From Paucimonas sp. (GTDB lineage Bacteria; Pseudomonadota; Gammaproteobacteria; Burkholderiales; Burkholderiaceae_D): a stretch of 5,533 nucleotides of DNA. How positions within the stretch are numbered: position 1 is the first letter of the stretch; the number at the start of each line of letters is the position of its first letter. The notes under the pieces are model-generated. The model was not told the DNA's origin. It ran no database searches and saw nothing but the letters and a program-made list of their open reading frames with translations. Both the position numbers and the translations under genes were made by a program. The stretch covers positions 1-5,533 of the forward strand of contig JAQSWC010000150.1 in the NCBI GenBank assembly GCA_029266815.1. The letters run 5' to 3'. Below are positions 5,043-5,533 of the stretch, piece by piece.

Positions 5043-5533
5043 ATGCATATTGAGGAATCCGTCAAACTCGACTTCAAGGATGTGCTGATCCGCCCCAAGC
5101 GATCCACGCTTCCGTCGCGCTCGCAAGTCGACATTCAACGCGAGTTCAGCTTCTATCATTCCAAGACGCAGTATCACGGCATCCCCATCATCGCGGCCAA
5201 CATGGATACCACGGGCACCATGGAAATGGCTCGCGCCCTTGGCCGGCATGGCTTGTCGGCCGCGCTGCACAAGCACTATCCGGAAGATGATCTGCTGGCT
5301 TTCTTCACCTCGCTGGAAAAGAAAGGCCTTGCGCCCTCCACGGCTTTCTACTCGATGGGCATCGGCCAGGCCGACTACGAGAAATTCTCGGCCGTCATGA
5401 AGCGTGCAGGCAGCGCTATCCGCTATGCCTGCATCGACGTAGCCAACGGGTATACCGAAAGCTTCATCCGCTTTGTCAAGCGGATCCGCGATGAGCATCC
5501 CGATCTGACCATCATGGCCGGCAACGTGGTGAC
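5043..5533 (+). CDS. guaC: GMP reductase, 3' end missing
   Basis: The frame stays open from ATG 5043 to the window end, giving 163 of an expected roughly 345 residues. GMP reductase uses NADPH to deaminate GMP to IMP, returning guanine nucleotides to the shared purine pool in the cytoplasm. The N-terminus closely resembles E. coli GuaC as I recall it: FKDVLIRPKRSTLPSRS (11-27), PIIAANMDTTGTMEMA (48-63), ALHKHYPEDD (74-83), CIDVANGYTESFIRFV (130-145) and MAGNVV (158-163). The sequence runs on without the CBS-domain insertion that marks IMP dehydrogenase, which supports reductase over dehydrogenase. The catalytic cysteine loop lies beyond the window, so it cannot be checked. The gene follows the phosphoesterase by 21 nt with a strong ribosome binding site, and no terminator or clear promoter is seen between them, so co-transcription is likely. 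Confidence 0.95.
   Translation, partial: MHIEESVKLDFKDVLIRPKRSTLPSRSQVDIQREFSFYHSKTQYHGIPIIAANMDTTGTMEMARALGRHGLSAALHKHYPEDDLLAFFTSLEKKGLAPSTAFYSMGIGQADYEKFSAVMKRAGSAIRYACIDVANGYTESFIRFVKRIRDEHPDLTIMAGNVV

Noticed and set aside
4734..5498. 254-codon minus-strand reading frame opposite the phosphoesterase end and guaC
   Set aside because: It runs antisense to guaC and the conserved phosphoesterase motifs and resembles no family; it is a shadow frame of GC-rich coding DNA.

Overview
The window looks like ordinary chromosomal DNA from a Gram-negative bacterium, most likely a betaproteobacterium of the Burkholderiales. This placement is an inference from moderately GC-rich coding sequence, several exported proteins with Sec-type signal peptides, a VirK/YbjX (DUF535) protein and a proteobacterial-type GMP reductase (GuaC). 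Genus cannot be fixed from the sequence alone. No mobile element, CRISPR array, tRNA or rRNA was seen.

Layout. Positions 1-741 (+) hold the 3' part of a DUF535/VirK-like gene. It is followed after 14 nt by a membrane-anchored periplasmic thioredoxin-fold protein (756-1253, +). A short intergenic stretch with a perfect TATAAT box leads into a secreted erythromycin-esterase-family hydrolase (1369-2652, +). Three small genes then lie on the minus strand: a 79-aa unknown (3597-3358), an 84-aa DUF1488-like protein (3220-2966) and a 72-aa unknown (2900-2682). The last of these converges on the esterase gene. A gene-free region of about 460 nt (3598-4061) is AT-rich on its left side. It carries short direct repeats, a perfect TATAAT box and, near its right end, a hairpin plus a 14-nt palindrome. 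It separates the minus-strand genes from an exported purple-acid-phosphatase-like metallophosphoesterase (4062-5021, +). Only 21 nt further on, with a very strong ribosome binding site, begins guaC, which is cut by the window end (5043-5533, +).

How the genes may work together. The phosphoesterase and guaC are close enough to be co-transcribed. A link in nucleotide or phosphate salvage is possible but unproven. The DUF535 and thioredoxin genes may form the end of another operon. The three minus-strand genes each have a good ribosome binding site and at least one likely terminator, so they look like real but poorly characterised single genes. I see no convincing new multi-gene system. The best items to follow up are the 3598-4061 intergenic region (possible small RNA or long leader), the small minus-strand genes, and the esterase, whose active-site layout matches EreB apart from one Arg-to-Lys change.
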